This document shows, piece by piece, positions 35,516 through 44,916 of a stretch of 64,000 nucleotides of DNA. Position 1 is the first letter of the stretch, and each line of letters starts with the position of its first letter. Source of the DNA: Pseudomonas benzenivorans (GTDB taxonomy: Bacteria; Pseudomonadota; Gammaproteobacteria; Pseudomonadales; Pseudomonadaceae); NCBI RefSeq assembly GCF_024397895.1, contig NZ_CP073346.1, positions 1,550,001 to 1,614,000 of the forward strand. The letters run 5' to 3'. Both the position numbers and the translations under genes were made by a program. The notes beneath the pieces were generated by a model, which did no database searches, was not told where the DNA came from, and was given only the letters and a program-made list of their open reading frames with translations.

Positions 35516-36781
35516 ATGCAGGACCACATGCAGGACCCCACCTGGCGCCAGGCCCTGGCCGGCTCGCAGATGCTCTTCGTGGCCTTCGGCGCCTTGGTGC
35601 TGATGCCGCTGATCACCGGCATGGACCCCAACGTGGCGCTGTTCACCGCAGGCCTCGGCACCCTGATCTTCCAGCTGGTGACCAAGAACCAGGTGCCGGT
35701 GTTCCTGGCCTCCAGCTTCGCCTTCATCGCGCCGATCCTCGCCGCGAAGAACGACTTCGGCCTGCCGGCGACCCTCGGCGGACTGGTCGCCGCCGGCGGC
35801 ATGTACATGCTCCTGGCCGGTGCGGTGCGCCTGAAGGGCACCGGCTTCATCGACCGCCTGCTGCCGCCGGTGGTGATCGGCCCGGTGATCATGGCCATCG
35901 GCCTGGGGCTGGCGCCGGTCGCCGCCAACATGGCCATGGGCAAGGCCGGCGATGCCAGCGTGCAGCTGGTGCCCTATGACACGGCCCTGATGATCTCCCT
36001 GCCGGCGCTGATCACCACCCTGATCGTCGCGGTGATCGGCCGCGGCATCTTCCGCCTGATCCCGATCCTCTGCGGCGTCGCGGTGGGCTACGTGCTGGCC
36101 GTGCTGTTCGGCGTGGTCGAGTTCAGCGGCGTGGCCGCCGCGCCCTGGCTGGCCATGCCCAACTTCGTCGCCCCCGAGCTGCACTGGGGGGCGATCCTGT
36201 TCATCCTGCCGGTGGCCATCGCCCCGGCCATCGAGCACATCGGCGACGTGCTGGCGATCGGCACCGTGACCGGCAAGAACTACCTGAAGAAGCCCGGCCT
36301 GCACCGCACCCTGCTCGGCGACGGCCTGGCCACCTCGGCCGCCGGCCTGCTCGGCGGCCCGCCCAACACCACCTACTCGGAAGTCACCGGGGCGGTGATG
36401 CTGACCAAGAACTTCAACCCGAAGGTGATGATCTGGGCCGCGCTGATCGCCATGGCCCTGGCCTTCATCGGCAAGTTCGGAGCGGCGCTGCAGAGCATTC
36501 CGGTACCGGTGATGGGCGGCATCCTCTGCCTGCTGTTCGGCTCCATCGCGGTGGTCGGCCTGAACACCCTGATCCGCCACCAGGTCGACCTGTCCGAGGC
36601 GCGCAACCTGGTGATCGTGGCGGTTACCCTGGTGTTCGGCATCGGCGGCATGGTCATCGGCGCCGGCGATGTCAGCCTCAAGGGCATCTCCCTGTGCGGC
36701 ATCATCGCCATCCTGCTCAACCTGTTGCTGCCCGGCGGCAAGGGCTGGCGCAGCAAGGCGCTGAGCGAAGAGCAAGGCTGA
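35516..36781 (+). CDS. uraA: Uracil permease (NCS2 family)
   Basis: 421-aa nucleobase:H+ symporter with about 14 membrane segments. The family hallmark region with catalytic Glu residues is seen as IAPAIEHIGDVLAIG, and the second signature as GLLGGPPNTTYSEVTGAVML. Substrate uracil is inferred from coupling to upp; xanthine/uric acid members look similar. Confidence 0.94.
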   Translation: MQDHMQDPTWRQALAGSQMLFVAFGALVLMPLITGMDPNVALFTAGLGTLIFQLVTKNQVPVFLASSFAFIAPILAAKNDFGLPATLGGLVAAGGMYMLLAGAVRLKGTGFIDRLLPPVVIGPVIMAIGLGLAPVAANMAMGKAGDASVQLVPYDTALMISLPALITTLIVAVIGRGIFRLIPILCGVAVGYVLAVLFGVVEFSGVAAAPWLAMPNFVAPELHWGAILFILPVAIAPAIEHIGDVLAIGTVTGKNYLKKPGLHRTLLGDGLATSAAGLLGGPPNTTYSEVTGAVMLTKNFNPKVMIWAALIAMALAFIGKFGAALQSIPVPVMGGILCLLFGSIAVVGLNTLIRHQVDLSEARNLVIVAVTLVFGIGGMVIGAGDVSLKGISLCGIIAILLNLLLPGGKGWRSKALSEEQG

Positions 36782-36798
36782 CAGCCTCCCACGAAAAA

Positions 36799-36822
36799 GC
36801 CCCGCTTGAGCGGGGCTTTTTT
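36799..36822. terminator. Bidirectional terminator between uraA and hemH
   Basis: GCCCCGC (36799-36805), loop TTGA, GCGGGGC (36810-36816), flanked by five A's upstream and six T's downstream; it serves uraA and the convergent hemH. Confidence 0.9.
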
Positions 36823-36836
36823 CTGCCGGTCGGGCG

Positions 36837-37859
36837 TCAGAGCATCAGCGGCGCGCGCTCGCACAGGCGCTTGAGGGCGGCCACCCAGCTGGGGTGGTCG
36901 TTGAGGCAGGGCACCAGCTGCAGGCTCTCGCCACCGGCCGCCTGGAACTGCTCGCGGCCGCGGTCACCGATCTCCTCCAGGGTCTCGATGCAGTCGGCGA
37001 CGAAGGCCGGACACATCACCAACAGTTTCTTCACCCCCTGCCGCCCCAGCTCGTCCAGGCGGGTCTCGGTATAGGGTTCGATCCACTTGGCCCGGCCCAG
37101 GCGCGACTGGAAGGACACCGACCACTGCTCGGGTCCGAGGCCCAGACGCGTGGCGAAGGCTTCGGCGCTGCGCAGGCACTGGGCCCGGTAGCAAGTGGCG
37201 AGCACCTGCGGCGGCGCCGTGCGGCAGCAGTCGGCGCCCTTCAGGCAGTGGCCGCTGGGGTCGAGCTTGTGCAGGTGGCGCTCGGGCAGGCCGTGGAAAC
37301 TCAACAGCAAATGGTCGAAGCCCTGCTCCAGATGGGGCTTGGCGCTGTCCACCAGGGCATCGAGGTACTCCGGCTGATCGTAGAACGGCGGCAGGATGGC
37401 GAAGTCCAGCTTCAGGCCCTTCTCACGCACCACCCGTTTGGCCTCCTCGATCACCGTGGTCACCGTGCTGTCGGCGAACTGCGGATAGAGCGGCGCCAGG
37501 GTGACCTGGCGGGTGCCCTGGGCGGCCAGGCGAGTCAGCACCGTCTCGATCGACGGCTCGCCGTAGCGCATCGCCAGCTCGACCGGGCCGTGCGGCCAGT
37601 GCGCGACCATCGCCGCCTGCAGGCGGCGGCTGAGCACCACCAGGGGCGAGCCCTCGTCCCACCAGATCGACGCATAGGCCTCGGCCGACTGCGCCGGGCG
37701 CTTGATCAGGATCAGCGACACCAGCAGCCGGCGCACCGGCCAGGGCAGGTCGATGACGTAGGGGTCCATGAGAAATTGATTGAGGTAGCGCCGCACATCG
37801 GCCACGTCGGTCGAGGCCGGGGAGCCCAGGTTGACCAGCAGCAGGGCGTGATCGGTCAT
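36837..37859 (-). CDS. hemH: Ferrochelatase
   Basis: 340 aa; inserts Fe2+ into protoporphyrin IX, the last step of haem synthesis. The catalytic His lies in [20 protein letters not shown] and the Glu in [19 protein letters not shown]. The N-terminal [20 protein letters not shown] is standard. It starts 12 bases after the TIGR01777 gene and is probably co-transcribed with it. Confidence 0.96.
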   Translation of the reverse strand: MTDHALLLVNLGSPASTDVADVRRYLNQFLMDPYVIDLPWPVRRLLVSLILIKRPAQSAEAYASIWWDEGSPLVVLSRRLQAAMVAHWPHGPVELAMRYGEPSIETVLTRLAAQGTRQVTLAPLYPQFADSTVTTVIEEAKRVVREKGLKLDFAILPPFYDQPEYLDALVDSAKPHLEQGFDHLLLSFHGLPERHLHKLDPSGHCLKGADCCRTAPPQVLATCYRAQCLRSAEAFATRLGLGPEQWSVSFQSRLGRAKWIEPYTETRLDELGRQGVKKLLVMCPAFVADCIETLEEIGDRGREQFQAAGGESLQLVPCLNDHPSWVAALKRLCERAPLML

Positions 37860-37871
37860 AAACAGTCCTAT

Positions 37872-38777
37872 TCAGTGGGAATCGGCCAGAAGATCCTCGA
37901 GGGCCGCGTCCAGATCGGTGAAGCGAAATTGATAGCCCGCCTCGCTCAGGCGCACCGGCAGCGCCCGCTGGCCGCCGAGCAGCAGGCCGGACAGCTCGCC
38001 CAGGGTGGCGCGCAGCACGAAGGCCGGCGCCGGCAGGATCGCGGGACGGTGCAGGGCCCGGCCCAGCGCCAGGGCAAAGTCGGCGTTGCGCACCGGCTCC
38101 GGGGCGCAGGCATTATAGGGACCCGCGGCCTGCTGCTGGTGCAGGAGAAAATCGATCAGGCCGATTTCGTCCTCCAGGTGGATCCACGGCATCCACTGAC
38201 GACCGTCGCCCAAGGGGCCGCCGAGGCCCAGCTTGAACGGCAGCAACAGGCGCTTGAGAAAACCGCCGTCCCGGGCCAGCACCAGGCCGGTGCGCACCAG
38301 CACCACGCGCATGCCCTGCGCCTCGGCGCGCTGGGCGGTTTCCTCCCAGGCGCCGCACAGCTGGGCGGCAAAGTCGTCGGTGACCTGCGGGTTGTCCTCG
38401 TGCAGCTCGCGCTCGCCGCCATCGCCGTACCAGCCCACCGCCGAGCCGGAAATCAAGACCTGCGGCTTCTGCCCGCGCTGCCCCAGCCAGGCTAGCAGCT
38501 GCTCGGTGAGGCTGATCCGGCTGGCCCACAGCAGGGTCTTGCGCTTGCGCGTCCAGGGCCGGTCGGCGATCGGCGCGCCGGCCAGGTTGACCACCGCATC
38601 CAGCGGCTCCTCGCCCAGCTCCTCGAGCCGGCCGATGCCTCGCACCTGGGCGCCGCACAGGGTCGATACCCGCTCCGGACTGCGGCTCCACACGGTCAAC
38701 TGGTGCCCCTGGGCGAGCCAGTGCCGGCACAGGCCGCGCCCGATCAATCCAGTACCGCCGGTCAGCAATATGTGCAT
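37872..38777 (-). CDS. TIGR01777-family NAD(P)-binding epimerase-like protein
   Basis: 301 aa, extended SDR fold. The nucleotide motif is TGGTGLIGRGLCRHWLAQG (residues 6-24) and the family marker is SGSAVGWYGDGGERELHE, followed by the C-terminal DUF1731 segment (LRATLGELSGLLLGGQRALP). Related to sugar epimerases and YfcH/SulA; its substrate is unknown. It heads the unit with hemH and diverges from the light-type unit at 38976. Confidence 0.92.
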   Translation of the reverse strand: MHILLTGGTGLIGRGLCRHWLAQGHQLTVWSRSPERVSTLCGAQVRGIGRLEELGEEPLDAVVNLAGAPIADRPWTRKRKTLLWASRISLTEQLLAWLGQRGQKPQVLISGSAVGWYGDGGERELHEDNPQVTDDFAAQLCGAWEETAQRAEAQGMRVVLVRTGLVLARDGGFLKRLLLPFKLGLGGPLGDGRQWMPWIHLEDEIGLIDFLLHQQQAAGPYNACAPEPVRNADFALALGRALHRPAILPAPAFVLRATLGELSGLLLGGQRALPVRLSEAGYQFRFTDLDAALEDLLADSH

Positions 38778-38904
38778 GGCATCTTCCTCGCATGGCGTAA
38801 CAGCGGGTTATCGCCCTAGTCTGTTTTATAAGGCAGGTACGTGCCTTTTATCCCGAGACAGGTTGTCCTAAATATAGAGAGACAGCGCAGGACCCGCAGA
38901 ACTT

Positions 38905-38928
38905 TATACATAACTATAATATTGTACA
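38905..38928 (+). promoter_or_regulatory. LitR-type TATACA/TGTACA boxes upstream of the FAD oxidoreductase gene
   Basis: TATACA (38905-38910) and TGTACA (38923-38928), 18 bases apart as are two of the boxes at 40312 and 40330. The second overlaps a -35-like TTGTAC with TAATCT 17 bases on (38945-38950). A perfect TATAAT lies between the boxes (38915-38920). The same hexamers mark the promoter at 40.3 kb. Confidence 0.55.
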
Positions 38929-38936
38929 GCTTTTGT

Positions 38937-38960
38937 CTAAAGCGTAATCTGACGCTTTAG
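38937..38960 (+). promoter_or_regulatory. Perfect 9-bp hairpin just before the ribosome site
   Basis: CTAAAGCGT (38937-38945), loop AATCTG, ACGCTTTAG (38952-38960). It ends 4 bases before the GAGGT ribosome site of the gene at 38976, so it lies in the leader or at the transcription start. It lacks a T run and is more likely an operator or leader structure than a terminator. Confidence 0.45.
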
Positions 38961-38972
38961 CACATGAGGTAG

Positions 38973-39968
<996 letters not shown>

Positions 39969-39990
39969 GCGGCGCGACAGGGGCGTGGCG

Positions 39991-40224
39991 ATGAGTGCCG
40001 CGCCGCCGCGTCACCGCCTGAATCCGAACAAGCTGCTGCTGTCGAAGTGGACAGCGGTGCAGCCACAGAACCGCGAAAAACACTTCCTGGTCACCGAACT
40101 GCTGCGCGATGACGACGACCAGGTCGTCGAAATCGAACTGCAGGCCGTGCTCAGCCTGCGCAACCAGCGCCTGCCCTGGCGCGACCTGGAGGATGCCAAG
40201 CGCTGGCGCATGGGTTGGCACTAG
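39991..40224 (+). CDS. TIGR02450-family Trp-rich small protein
   Basis: 77 aa. Matches the short family defined by RLNPNKLLLSKWTAVQPQNR ... EKHFLVTELL and the Trp-containing end LPWRDLEDAKRWRMGWH. Function unknown; the family often neighbours photolyase genes. It follows the FAD oxidoreductase gene by 22 bases and is probably in its transcript. A GTG two codons upstream is an alternative start. Confidence 0.88.
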   Translation: MSAAPPRHRLNPNKLLLSKWTAVQPQNREKHFLVTELLRDDDDQVVEIELQAVLSLRNQRLPWRDLEDAKRWRMGWH

Positions 40225-40249
40225 GGCCAGCCATCTCCCAATCACTATC

Positions 40250-40301
40250 TATACAAAACCTGTACAAATAACTTGTACACGGACAACTCCGCTCCTATGA
40301 T
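40250..40301 (+). promoter_or_regulatory. LitR-type boxes and promoter of the light-type operon
   Basis: Boxes TATACA (40250-40255), TGTACA (40261-40266) and TGTACA (40274-40279); the last two form the dyad TGTACAA-N5-TTGTACA. A promoter overlaps them: -35 TTGTAC (40273-40278), a 17-base spacer, -10 TATGAT (40296-40301). A repressor on the box would block the -35, as described for class II LitR in P. putida. Confidence 0.65.
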
Positions 40302-40310
40302 GGATAAAAA

Positions 40311-40336
40311 TTGTACAGATAAATCTATCTGTACAA
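40311..40336. promoter_or_regulatory. 26-bp perfect palindromic operator
   Basis: TTGTACAGATA - AATC - TATCTGTACAA: 11-bp perfect arms, each containing a TGTACA box. It lies directly after the predicted -10 (start point about 40308) and ends 10 bases before the ribosome site GGAGG, so it covers the start of transcription. Confidence 0.65.
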
Positions 40337-40357
40337 GTATTCAGCGGAGGTCGCGCC

Positions 40358-41326
40358 ATGTCCCTTGCCCAAGACGCCCACGACAAACCCAGGATCGGCA
40401 TCAGCGCCTGCCTGCTGGGCGCCGAAGTGCGCTACAACGGCGGTCACAAGGAATCGCGCCTGTGCAGCCAGGTCCTCGGCGAACACTTCGAGTTCGTGCC
40501 GCTGTGCCCGGAAGTGGCGATCGGCCTCGGCACCCCGCGCGAGCCGATCCGCCTGGTCGGCGATCCGCAGGCGCCGCGCGCCGTCGGTACGGTCAGCCCG
40601 GAACTGGACGTGACCGAGCGCCTGGCCGCCTACGGCGAGCGCATGGCCGAGGAGCTGGACGGCATCTGCGGCTACATCCTGATGCAGAAGTCGCCGTCCT
40701 GCGGTATGGAACGGGTCAAGGTCTACCAGGCCGATGGCCGCCCCAGCGAACCCGCTGGCCAAGGCATCTTCGCCAAGGCCCTGATCGCCCGGCATCCGAA
40801 CCTGCCGGTCGAGGAGGACGGCCGCCTCAACGACCCGGTGCTGCGCGAGAACTTCCTCACCCGGGTCTTCGCCTACGCCGAATGGCAACGCCTGCTGCAC
40901 GAGGGCCTGACGCGCAAGTCGCTGATCGCCTTTCACTCGCGTTACAAGTACCTGCTGATGGCCACCGCCCCGCTGCAGTACAGGGCCCTCGGCCGGCTGC
41001 TCGGCGACCTTGCCCGCCACGACCTGGCGCAACTGGCGCCGCACTACTTCACCGAGCTGATGACCGCGCTGAAGCAATGCGCCACCCGCGGCACCCACAG
41101 CAACGTGCTGCAGCACCTGTGCGGCTACCTGAAGCAGGGCCTGAGCCAGGACGAGCGCCAGGAGATGCACCAGCTGATCGGTCAGTACCGCGCCGGCATC
41201 GTGCCGCTGGTGGTGCCCCTGACCCTGCTCAAGCACCACTTTCGCCGCCACCCGGACGACTACGTGGCGCAACAGGTCTACCTGCAGCCCCATCCGGAAA
41301 ACCTCAGCCTGCGTAACGCACTATGA
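40358..41326 (+). CDS. DUF523 + DUF1722 (YbgA-like) protein
   Basis: 322 aa. The N-terminal DUF523 domain (about residues 1-155) has cysteines in ISACLLGAEVRYNGGHK, LCPEV and QKSPSCGMERVKVY. The C-terminal DUF1722 domain holds HSRYKYLLMATAPLQYRALG. DUF523 members include thiouracil desulfurases with an Fe-S cluster; the fused form in photolyase operons has no proven role. It is the first gene behind the TGTACA promoter, with GGAGG before the ATG, and overlaps the regulator gene by 4 bases. Confidence 0.92.
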   Translation: MSLAQDAHDKPRIGISACLLGAEVRYNGGHKESRLCSQVLGEHFEFVPLCPEVAIGLGTPREPIRLVGDPQAPRAVGTVSPELDVTERLAAYGERMAEELDGICGYILMQKSPSCGMERVKVYQADGRPSEPAGQGIFAKALIARHPNLPVEEDGRLNDPVLRENFLTRVFAYAEWQRLLHEGLTRKSLIAFHSRYKYLLMATAPLQYRALGRLLGDLARHDLAQLAPHYFTELMTALKQCATRGTHSNVLQHLCGYLKQGLSQDERQEMHQLIGQYRAGIVPLVVPLTLLKHHFRRHPDDYVAQQVYLQPHPENLSLRNAL

Positions 41327-42267
41327 ATGGCGAGGAGCTTTCCACGACGCAACACGGCGACAGCGAGCTCGACGCCCAGGCTGAAGGCCTGCTGCCGATC
41401 CGCGAGGTCGCGCGGCGCACGGGCGTCAACGCCGTGACCCTGCGCGCCTGGGAGCGTCGCTACGGTCTGATCGTGCCGCACCGCACGGCCAAGGGCCACC
41501 GCCTCTATACCGAGGAACACGTCGCGCGGGTCCAGGCGATCCTCACCTGGCTGGAGCGCGGCGTATCGGTCAGCCAGGTCAAGGGCCTGCTGCAGTCGGA
41601 GCGCAGCGAGCCGGAGGAAAGCCTGTCGCAGTGGGACCAGAAGCGCAGTCACCTGCTGACGGCCATCGGCGACCTGGCCGAGCGGCAACTCGACGACTGT
41701 TTCAACCGCGAGATGGCGCTCTATCCGCCGCAGACCCTGTGCCAGCAACTGCTGCTGCCGCTGCTGGAGTCCCTGGAATTGCGCTGGCGCGGGCAGTTCG
41801 GCGCCGAGCTGGAGCGGGTGTTCTTCCTCTCCTGGCTGCGCAGCAAGCTTGGCGCCCGGCTGTACCACAACAACCGCCTGCATGGCGGGGCGCCGGTGCT
41901 GCTGATCAACCTGTCGGAGCGGCCGATGGAGCCCGGCCTGTGGCTCACCGCCTGGCTGGCCAGCAGCGCCGAGCACACGGTGGAAGTGTTCGATTGGCCG
42001 GTTCCGCCCGCCGAGCTGGGCCTGGCGCTCGAACGCATCCGCCCCCGCGCCCTGCTGCTCTATGCCAGCCAGGCGCTCAACGGCAACCCATGGCCGCGCC
42101 TGCTCGGTGGCGGCGAGTGCCCCATCGTGCTGGCCGGGCCGGCGGTGCGCATCCATCGCCAGGCGCTCGACCAGCTGCTGGCCGGGCGCGACGACCTGGT
42201 CCTGGCGGAAGACCCGCTGGCGGCGCTGCAAGCGCTGAACGACCTCAACCTGCAGGACAGCCGATAG
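41323..42267 (+). CDS. MerR-family regulator, class II LitR-like
   Basis: 314 aa. N-terminal MerR winged helix (LPIREVARRTGVNAVTLRAW ... ERRYGLIVPHRTAKGHRLYT, about residues 22-92) followed by a helical and a Rossmann-like region with the layout of the cobalamin-binding part of CarH/LitR. The ligand histidine motif DxHxxG is not seen (NNRLHGGAPVLLINL at the expected place), nor the upper-axial WxxxEH, as in class II LitR, which does not bind B12. In P. putida such proteins repress photolyase operons in the dark. Confidence 0.9.
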   Translation: MNGEELSTTQHGDSELDAQAEGLLPIREVARRTGVNAVTLRAWERRYGLIVPHRTAKGHRLYTEEHVARVQAILTWLERGVSVSQVKGLLQSERSEPEESLSQWDQKRSHLLTAIGDLAERQLDDCFNREMALYPPQTLCQQLLLPLLESLELRWRGQFGAELERVFFLSWLRSKLGARLYHNNRLHGGAPVLLINLSERPMEPGLWLTAWLASSAEHTVEVFDWPVPPAELGLALERIRPRALLLYASQALNGNPWPRLLGGGECPIVLAGPAVRIHRQALDQLLAGRDDLVLAEDPLAALQALNDLNLQDSR

Positions 42268-42275
42268 GTGGACCC

Positions 42276-43718
42276 ATGTTGCAACTGATATGGCTGCGCA
42301 GCGATCTGCGCGTACAGGACAACAGCGCACTGGCCGCCGCCATGGCCGCCGGCCCGACCGTGGCGCTCTACCTGCTCAGCCCCGGGCAGTGGCGCCAGCA
42401 CGACGACGCACCGTGCAAGGTCGACTTCTGGCTGCGCAACCTGGTCGAGCTGTCCGCCGCCCTGGCCCGGCTCAACGTGCCCCTGCTGATCCGCCAAGCC
42501 GACACCTGGGACGCCGCCCCCGACGTGATCGCCGCGCTGTGCCGGGAACTGCGGGTCGACGCCGTGCGCGTCAACGACGAGTACGGGGTCAACGAGCAGG
42601 ACCGCGACCAGGCCGTGGCACGACGCCTCGACGAGCAGGGCGTGGCCTTCCAGCGCCACCTGGATCAGCTGCTGTTCCAGCCGGGCAGCGTACTGACCCA
42701 GTCGGGTAGCTACTTCAAGGTCTACAGCCAGTTCCGCAAGCAGTGCTACCAACGCCTGCACACGGCCCTGCCGCCGCTGGTGCCAACGCCGACGGCGCAG
42801 GCGCCCCTGGCGATCGCAGGCGACGAACTGCCAGGCGCCGTGGACGGCTTCGCCACGCCGAGCGAGACACTGCGCCAGCTCTGGCCGGCCGGCGAGGCCA
42901 GCGCCCATGAGCGGCTCGCGCGTTTCGCCGACGAGCAGATCGGCTTCTACCACGACGCTCGCGACATCCCGGCCAAGCCCGGCACCAGCCAGCTGTCGGC
43001 CTACCTCGCCGCCGGCGTGCTGTCGCCGCGCCAATGCCTGCATGCCGCGCTGCAGGCCAACCAGGGCGAGTTCGAGAGCGGCAACAGCGGGGTGATCACC
43101 TGGATCAACGAGCTGCTCTGGCGCGAGTTCTACAAGCACATCCTGGTCGGCTATCCGCGGGTCTCGCGGCACCGTGCCTTCCGCCCGGAAACCGAAGCCG
43201 TGCCCTGGCGCGACGCCCCGGACGAGCTGGCGGCCTGGCAAGAGGGCCGCACGGGCATTCCGCTGATCGACGCCGCCATGCGCCAGCTGCGTGCCACCGG
43301 CTGGATGCACAACCGCCTGCGCATGGTCGTGGCGATGTACCTGACCAAGAACCTGCTGATCGACTGGCGCGCCGGCGAACGCTATTTCATGCGCCAGCTG
43401 ATCGACGGCGACCTGGCGGCCAACAACGGCGGCTGGCAATGGAGCGCCTCCACCGGCACCGATGCGGCGCCCTACTTCCGCATCTTCAATCCGGTCAGCC
43501 AGTCGCAACGCTTCGACCCCCAGGGGCGTTTCATTCGCCACTGGCTGCCCGAGCTGCAAGGGCTCGACGACAAGCGCATCCACGACCCCAGCGCGGCGCG
43601 CGGCGGCCTGTTCGACGAGCTGGACTACCCCCGGCCGCTGGTCGACCTGCGCCACAGTCGCGAGCGCGCGCTGGCGGCCTTCAGGAGCCTGCCGCCGCTG
43701 CTCGAGGAGGCCAGCTGA
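42276..43718 (+). CDS. phr: Deoxyribodipyrimidine photolyase (class I CPD)
   Basis: 480 aa. Repairs cyclobutane pyrimidine dimers using light. The N-terminal antenna domain starts LIWLRSDLRVQDNSALAAAM; the FAD domain contains WINELLWREFYKHILVGYPR, ATGWMHNRLRMVVAMYLTKN and NNGGWQWSASTGTDAAPYFR, with the Trp electron-transfer residues. It follows the regulator gene by 8 bases, and its stop shares a base with the next start. Confidence 0.96.
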   Translation: MLQLIWLRSDLRVQDNSALAAAMAAGPTVALYLLSPGQWRQHDDAPCKVDFWLRNLVELSAALARLNVPLLIRQADTWDAAPDVIAALCRELRVDAVRVNDEYGVNEQDRDQAVARRLDEQGVAFQRHLDQLLFQPGSVLTQSGSYFKVYSQFRKQCYQRLHTALPPLVPTPTAQAPLAIAGDELPGAVDGFATPSETLRQLWPAGEASAHERLARFADEQIGFYHDARDIPAKPGTSQLSAYLAAGVLSPRQCLHAALQANQGEFESGNSGVITWINELLWREFYKHILVGYPRVSRHRAFRPETEAVPWRDAPDELAAWQEGRTGIPLIDAAMRQLRATGWMHNRLRMVVAMYLTKNLLIDWRAGERYFMRQLIDGDLAANNGGWQWSASTGTDAAPYFRIFNPVSQSQRFDPQGRFIRHWLPELQGLDDKRIHDPSAARGGLFDELDYPRPLVDLRHSRERALAAFRSLPPLLEEAS

Positions 43719-44140
43719 TGAGCGACTTCCTGCGCCGCTTCGCCAAGGACTTCGCCGCCCTGGACAAGGACAGCCTCGAGCGCCTCGGTGAGCTGTACAG
43801 CGACGATGCGCTGTTCTGCGACCCGCTGCACGAGGTGCGCGGGCTCGGCAACCTGCGCCGCTACTTCGCCCAGCTCTACGCCAATGTCAGCGACCTGCGC
43901 TTCGACTTCTACGGCTTCGATCAGGTGCGCGAAGGCGAAGGCTACCTGCGCTGGACCATGAGCTATCGCCACCCACGCCTGGCGAACGGGCAGCTGATCC
44001 GCGTCGAGGGCTGCTCCCACCTGTTGTGGAACGGCAAGGTGCACCGCCACCGCGACTACTTCGACGCCGGCGCCCTGCTCTACGAGCACGCGCCCCTGAT
44101 CGGCCGGCTGATCCGCTGGCTGAAGCGGAGGTTGGCATGA
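43718..44140 (+). CDS. NTF2-like / SnoaL-fold protein
   Basis: 140 aa of the nuclear-transport-factor-2 fold: LGELYSDDALFCDPLHEVRG, a central LRFDFYGFDQVREGEGYLRW, and HRHRDYFDAGALLYEHAPLI at the end. Proteins of this family accompany photolyase/CFA operons; no catalytic role is established. The start overlaps phr by one base (TGATG). Confidence 0.88.
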   Translation: MSDFLRRFAKDFAALDKDSLERLGELYSDDALFCDPLHEVRGLGNLRRYFAQLYANVSDLRFDFYGFDQVREGEGYLRWTMSYRHPRLANGQLIRVEGCSHLLWNGKVHRHRDYFDAGALLYEHAPLIGRLIRWLKRRLA

Positions 44141-44916
44141 ACAGCGCCTCACGACGCATCTGGCTCACCGGCGCCAGCAGTGGCATCGGCGCCGCCCTGG
44201 CCGAGCTGCTGCTGAAAAGCGGCCATCGCCTGGCCCTCAGTGCCCGTAGCGCGGGCCCCTTGCAGGCCCTGGCCCAGCGCTACCCGCAGCAGGTCCTGCT
44301 GGCGCCGGGTGACCTCGGCGACGCCGAGCAGGTACGCGCCATCGGCGAGCGCATCGCCGAAAAATGGGGCGCCCTGGATACCCTGCTGCTCAATGCCGGC
44401 ACCTGTGAATACGTCGATGCGCAGGCCTTCGAGGCGGCGATGATCGAGCGGGTCACGCGGGTCAACCTGTTCGCCGCCAGCTACTGCATCGAGGCCGGCC
44501 TGCCCCTGCTGCGCAAGGGCCGGCAGCCGCACCTGGTCGGCGTCGGCAGCTCGGTGACCTACCTGCCGCTGCCCCGGGCCGCAGCCTACGGCGCCTCCAA
44601 GGCCGGCCTGCGCTACCTGCTGGAGGCGCTGCGCATCGACCTGGCAGGCGAGGGCATCGACGTCACCCTGGTCAGCCCCGGCTTCGTCGACACGCCGCTG
44701 ACCCAGAAGAACGACTTCCCCATGCCGATGCGCTGGCCGGTGCGACGGGCCGCCGAATACATCGCCAGTCGGCTGGACCGGCACCCCTTCGAGATCGCCT
44801 TCCCGCGACCGTTCATCGCCGTCCTGCTGCTGCTCGCCCACCTGCCCAAACGTCTGCAGCTGGCCCTCGGCCGGCGCATGGCACGCAGCGAATCATCAAT
44901 CAAGGATCGCCCATGA
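44137..44916 (+). CDS. Short-chain dehydrogenase/reductase
   Basis: 259 aa, classical SDR. The cofactor loop is TGASSGIGAALAELLLKSG (residues 11-29), NAG lies in LLLNAGTCEY, and the catalytic Ser-Tyr-Lys is VGVGSSVTYLPLPRAAAYGASKAG. A hydrophobic C-terminal helix (FIAVLLLLAHLPKRLQLALG) suggests membrane association, consistent with a lipid substrate. Overlaps both neighbours by 4 bases. Confidence 0.92.
   Translation: MNSASRRIWLTGASSGIGAALAELLLKSGHRLALSARSAGPLQALAQRYPQQVLLAPGDLGDAEQVRAIGERIAEKWGALDTLLLNAGTCEYVDAQAFEAAMIERVTRVNLFAASYCIEAGLPLLRKGRQPHLVGVGSSVTYLPLPRAAAYGASKAGLRYLLEALRIDLAGEGIDVTLVSPGFVDTPLTQKNDFPMPMRWPVRRAAEYIASRLDRHPFEIAFPRPFIAVLLLLAHLPKRLQLALGRRMARSESSIKDRP

Noticed and set aside
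35447..36775. Minus-strand frame of 442 codons opposite uraA
   Set aside because: Shadow of a membrane-protein gene; the product is His/Gln/Asp-rich repeats typical of reverse-complement of hydrophobic GC-rich codons.
38923..38928. TGTACA boxes as sites for the GntR/FCD protein
   Set aside because: The GntR operator core is TCGTATACGA; the TGTACA hexamers have a different centre and occur only in the photolyase-type region next to a MerR gene.
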